Shown here in pieces: positions 11,658-14,604 of a DNA stretch of 14,604 nt (the stretch's first letter is position 1; the number at the start of each line of letters is the position of its first letter). The notes beneath the pieces were generated by a model. The model made no database searches. It had not been told where the DNA came from and saw only the letters and a program-made list of their open reading frames with translations. Made by a program: the position numbers and the translations under genes. This DNA comes from Candidatus Aenigmatarchaeota archaeon (GTDB lineage: Archaea; Aenigmatarchaeota; Aenigmatarchaeia; QMZP01): contig QMZP01000005.1 of NCBI GenBank assembly GCA_003663225.1, positions 1 through 14,604 of the forward strand. Direction: 5' to 3'.

Positions 11658-13916
11658 ATGCCAGTATGCAACTATGATTATGACGAGAACAAGATGCAGG
11701 TCCGGATAAACTGCCTGAGCTGCATATACGGCTCTTCTATAGAGGACTATCCCGACTGCATGGCGAGGGTCATAGACATAATACTCGAGGTCAAGAAGGT
11801 CACCTCCGTGACACTTGCCAGGAACAGGGAATACGAGTACGACTATCCGCAGGTAAAGCTCCTCGTCGAGATAGCCAATGTCATAGAGTGGGTGACCAGG
11901 GAGAAGCTGCTGTCCAAGACCAATATGGCAGGCAAGGAGTGCAGCAGATGCTACTCGGACTGGTTCTCCGTGATGGAGAACATAGTGACCGACCTTCTGA
12001 GGAAGGACCCCATAGGAGGCTACGTCGAGCTCATACGTGAGATGAGGAAGATAAACTACAAGATGAAGCGCGCTTCGTCCGACATATGCTACAAGTGCTA
12101 CAAGAACTACATAGACAACACGCTCCAGCCGCTCAGGGAGAGGCTGGAAGCCACTGAGCTTATAAGGAAGAACATGAAGAACCTCGCCGGTTACCACGTC
12201 GGTGACAGGACCATATACAGGGACCTGTTCATGCCAACCATCAGGCCGAACTTCATGCTCACGAGGTACATGATAACGCCGCCAGAGGGCGGCAGGAGCG
12301 TCGACCGCTACATGGTGGGCGACACCAAGGTGGAGATATACAAGCTCCCCAATACCACCCAGTACTTCTACCACGCGCTCCCGCCAGAGTTCAGGATGAG
12401 CGAGGAGAAGTATTCTATACTGGACTCTGTCAGGAGGTACATGGCAACGCACAGGCCCAAGACCGCGGAATTCGTTAGGTCTGACAAGGTCAGGGAGGTC
12501 TTCTACAACATAGGTAAGGACATGACGGCCGACATGGCTGAGCAGATGAAGGCCAGCCTCACCACCAAGGAGCTGGATCAGCTCGCCGACATCCTGACAA
12601 GGTACACAGCAGGCATGGGTGTGCTTGAGGTCCTGCTGGCAGACGAGAAGATACAGGATCTTTACATAAACTCGCCCATAGAGAGGCAGCCCATACTCAT
12701 ATACCACCAGGATTGGGGGGAATGCAAGACCAATCTCATACCAACGATGGAGGACGCCGAGGCATGGGCCACCAGGCTGAGGATAATGTCTGGCAGGCCC
12801 CTTGACGAGGCCAACCCTGTGCTGGACACTGACATAAAGGTCCCTGGAGGCAGCGCAAGGTTCGCCGTGATAACCAAGTCGCTGTCGCCGCACGGCCTAG
12901 GGTTCGCTATCAGGAGGCACAGGGACAAGCCATGGACACTGCCGCTGTTTATAAAGAGCCGCATGATAAACCCGACAGCAGCAGGTCTGCTCTCGTTCCT
13001 CATAGACGGGACAGTGTCCATGCTCATAGCAGGCGGCCGGGGCGCAGGAAAGACGTCGATGCTCGGGGCACTCATGCTGGAGATATTGCCACAGACCAGG
13101 ATAGTGACCATAGAGGACACGCTGGAGCTCCCTGTTGACAAGCTCAGGGAGCTTCATTACAACGTCGAGAGGCTGAAGAGCCGGTCCGTGATAACCAGGG
13201 TGGAGACCGAGATGCCTGCTGACGAGGCGCTGAGGACCGCGCTCAGGCTGGGTGATTCGGCAATGATAGTGGGCGAGGTCAGGAGCGTCGAGGCAAAGGC
13301 GCTGTACGAGGCGATGCGTATAGGCGCACTGTCCAACGTCGTGGCAGGCACCATACACGGTGAGTCCGCCTATGGCGTATATGACAGGGTCGTGAACGAC
13401 CTCAGCGTGCCGCCCACATCCTTCAAGGCTACCGACATCATAGCGGTCTCCAAGACGCTCAGGAGCGCTGATGGGCTCCACAGATTCAGGAGGATGACGG
13501 AAATAACGGAAGTGAGGAAGGAATGGAGCGAAGACCCGTCGAGGGAGGGGGGCTTCGTGAACCTTATGGAATACTCAGGAAAGGAAGACAAGCTCAAGCC
13601 CACGGACACCCTGCTTAACGGAGAGTCCGAGGTCATAAACAGGATAGCGTCCTTAGTAAAGGAATGGTCAGGCAACTGGGACGCGGTATGGGCGGACATA
13701 GAGCTCAGGGCAAAGATAAAGGAGACCATAGTGAAGATGGCGGACGAGCTGAAGCGGCCGGAGCTGATGGAATCCGCGTGGGTTGTCAGGGCCAACTCAA
13801 AGCAGCACTTGATAGCAGAGGAGATAAGGAACGAGATAGGATACCCGGATCCCAAGAGGGTGTTCGAGAAATGGTACGCATGGTTCAAGTCAGCTACAGC
13901 GAAGTCCTCTGGGTGA
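11658..13916 (+). CDS. Type II/IV secretion system ATPase (GspE/VirB11/ArlI-like) with N-terminal cysteine-pair region
   Basis: A hexameric cytosolic motor ATPase of the type that drives type IV pilus, archaellum or secretion assembly. The core has Walker A GGRGAGKTS (459-467, K465), Asp box VTIEDTLELP, Walker B DSAMIVGEVRS (533-543, E540) and His box GTIHGES (H567), all intact. The middle region (about 305-450) matches the usual N-terminal domain of these ATPases (LADEKIQDLYINSP, then PGGSARFAV). Unusual is the first ~160 residues, with C4, C19-x2-C22, C34, C95-x2-C98 and C144-x2-C147, probably zinc-binding. At 752 aa it is longer than ArlI (~550). A GspF/TadC/ArlJ-type platform protein normally follows such a gene; here the next gene is convergent and overlaps by 23 bp. 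Confidence 0.93.
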   Translation: MPVCNYDYDENKMQVRINCLSCIYGSSIEDYPDCMARVIDIILEVKKVTSVTLARNREYEYDYPQVKLLVEIANVIEWVTREKLLSKTNMAGKECSRCYSDWFSVMENIVTDLLRKDPIGGYVELIREMRKINYKMKRASSDICYKCYKNYIDNTLQPLRERLEATELIRKNMKNLAGYHVGDRTIYRDLFMPTIRPNFMLTRYMITPPEGGRSVDRYMVGDTKVEIYKLPNTTQYFYHALPPEFRMSEEKYSILDSVRRYMATHRPKTAEFVRSDKVREVFYNIGKDMTADMAEQMKASLTTKELDQLADILTRYTAGMGVLEVLLADEKIQDLYINSPIERQPILIYHQDWGECKTNLIPTMEDAEAWATRLRIMSGRPLDEANPVLDTDIKVPGGSARFAVITKSLSPHGLGFAIRRHRDKPWTLPLFIKSRMINPTAAGLLSFLIDGTVSMLIAGGRGAGKTSMLGALMLEILPQTRIVTIEDTLELPVDKLRELHYNVERLKSRSVITRVETEMPADEALRTALRLGDSAMIVGEVRSVEAKALYEAMRIGALSNVVAGTIHGESAYGVYDRVVNDLSVPPTSFKATDIIAVSKTLRSADGLHRFRRMTEITEVRKEWSEDPSREGGFVNLMEYSGKEDKLKPTDTLLNGESEVINRIASLVKEWSGNWDAVWADIELRAKIKETIVKMADELKRPELMESAWVVRANSKQHLIAEEIRNEIGYPDPKRVFEKWYAWFKSATAKSSG

Positions 13917-14604
13917 CATGCTCGTATATCACCGCAGCCTCCGGGTCGCCCCATTGGCTGTAACTTGATATCTTTCTGAAATCAGGACCGCCAAGCATCT
14001 CCCTGTACAATTCGGGCTCCGGGTTCTCGAAAACGTAGAACAGCACATATCTGGCACCGTTCTCCTGCATCGAAGACAGCAGGCCTTCGCGGTCGTTCCC
14101 GTATAGCTGCAGGGGCTTCCTCTCCGATATGTAGTAGATGTACGGGTATGAATCAGATACAACAACATCGCCTGGCGCAGTGAGGTTCCTTATCTCATAG
14201 CATGCGCTCACCAGGGCCGAAGCGCTCACTGTATCCGCACTCACTGACATGAGCCCGGACGCCGCGCTGAGGGCTGACACCACTATGACCAGCACAGCAA
14301 TGGTCTCTCCCGCTCCTTTTGGCAGCCTTCTTACCAAGGAATGCACACCGAGGCCGCCGAAAGCAGAGAACACCGGGAGGTATGTGAGGAGGTATCTTGG
14401 CTCCTGCCTAGGGAAGGCGAAGTAGAACACCAGGGATACCATGACCGTAAGAAGCATCAGCACCGCCATGCTGCGGCTCTTTGTGTCCCATGAGGAGCAG
14501 ATGCCGGGTATCATGGCCAGCCCCATGGCGCCGAAGAACAGCAGGAATCCGCCTATTATGGGTATGCCGCTTGGCCCTGAACCGGCATAGACGCCGAAGT
14601 TCAC
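13894..14604 (-). CDS. Membrane protein, probable GT-C (PMT/ArnT-like) glycosyltransferase, C-terminal part
   Basis: The frame runs off the right edge; the first in-window codon is GTG and is probably internal, so the N-terminal catalytic loop is missing. The visible 237 codons hold four hydrophobic helices (about 12-35, 46-64, 71-91 and 101-122) and then a ~110-residue soluble C-terminal domain. PRQEPRYLLTYLPVFSAFGG resembles the RYLLPxxP signature near the last helices of dolichyl-phosphate-sugar glycosyltransferases of the PMT_2/ArnT kind. The tail (GDVVVSDSYPYIYYISERKP, later GARYVLFYVFENPEP) is typical of the extracytoplasmic C-terminal domain in these enzymes. Sugar donor and acceptor cannot be told. 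Its 3' end overlaps the convergent ATPase gene by 23 bp. Confidence 0.6.
   Translation of the reverse strand: MNFGVYAGSGPSGIPIIGGFLLFFGAMGLAMIPGICSSWDTKSRSMAVLMLLTVMVSLVFYFAFPRQEPRYLLTYLPVFSAFGGLGVHSLVRRLPKGAGETIAVLVIVVSALSAASGLMSVSADTVSASALVSACYEIRNLTAPGDVVVSDSYPYIYYISERKPLQLYGNDREGLLSSMQENGARYVLFYVFENPEPELYREMLGGPDFRKISSYSQWGDPEAAVIYEHVTQRTSL

Noticed and set aside
11634..12893. 419-codon minus-strand ORF inside the ATPase region
   Set aside because: Entirely antisense to the well-conserved ATPase; the translation is dominated by His, Val, Leu, Tyr and Arg, as expected for a reverse-frame shadow.
1..14604. CRISPR array, insertion sequence, tRNA or rRNA gene
   Set aside because: No regularly spaced repeats, transposase, terminal inverted repeats, tRNA signatures or rRNA sequence were seen on either strand. 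The only mobile element supported is the intein.

Overview
The window is a compact stretch of an archaeal chromosome. The evidence is an archaeal/eukaryotic gene set (fibrillarin-like methyltransferase, ribosomal protein L15e, ATP-dependent DNA ligase, a TrmB-type regulator, a separate PorB subunit) and TATA-like boxes about 24-28 nt upstream of many starts, several of them apparently leaderless. Genes are packed tail to tail with gaps of 0-1 bp or short overlaps. Compactness, L15e that looks trimmed at both ends, and many small unrecognised proteins are compatible with a DPANN-type archaeon such as Micrarchaeota. That placement is inference; no rRNA or tRNA gene is visible here to settle it.

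Left part (1-2650): the end of a DHH/DHHA1-family phosphoesterase, then on the minus strand flpA (fibrillarin-like rRNA 2'-O-methyltransferase) followed by a small hypothetical gene. Divergent from flpA is a protein with three cysteine-pair zinc modules and, right behind it, a 26-residue Trp/Asp-rich micro-ORF. A DUF202 membrane protein is divergent from the DNA ligase, with only 33 bp between the two starts.

Middle part (2669-7800): ATP-dependent DNA ligase, a TrmB-family regulator with its own promoter region, and convergent to it the most striking gene: porB (pyruvate:ferredoxin oxidoreductase beta subunit) interrupted by a 369-residue intein. The intein carries an apparently intact LAGLIDADG homing endonuclease and sits in the conserved thiamine-diphosphate-binding region. 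No porA, porG or porD lies in the window. A small two-helix membrane protein is separated from L15e by a promoter built on one perfectly palindromic TATA box.

Right part (7853-14604): L15e, a five-helix membrane protein, and two adjacent cysteine-cluster (YkgJ-like) paralogues coupled by an ATGA overlap. Then comes a minus-strand pair of coiled-coil proteins, the upstream one resembling archaellum accessory FlaC-type proteins, divergent from a 752-residue type II/IV secretion (GspE/VirB11/ArlI-like) ATPase with an N-terminal cysteine-pair region. This looks like part of a type IV pilus or secretion machine whose membrane platform gene is not here. The window ends inside a membrane protein resembling a GT-C glycosyltransferase.
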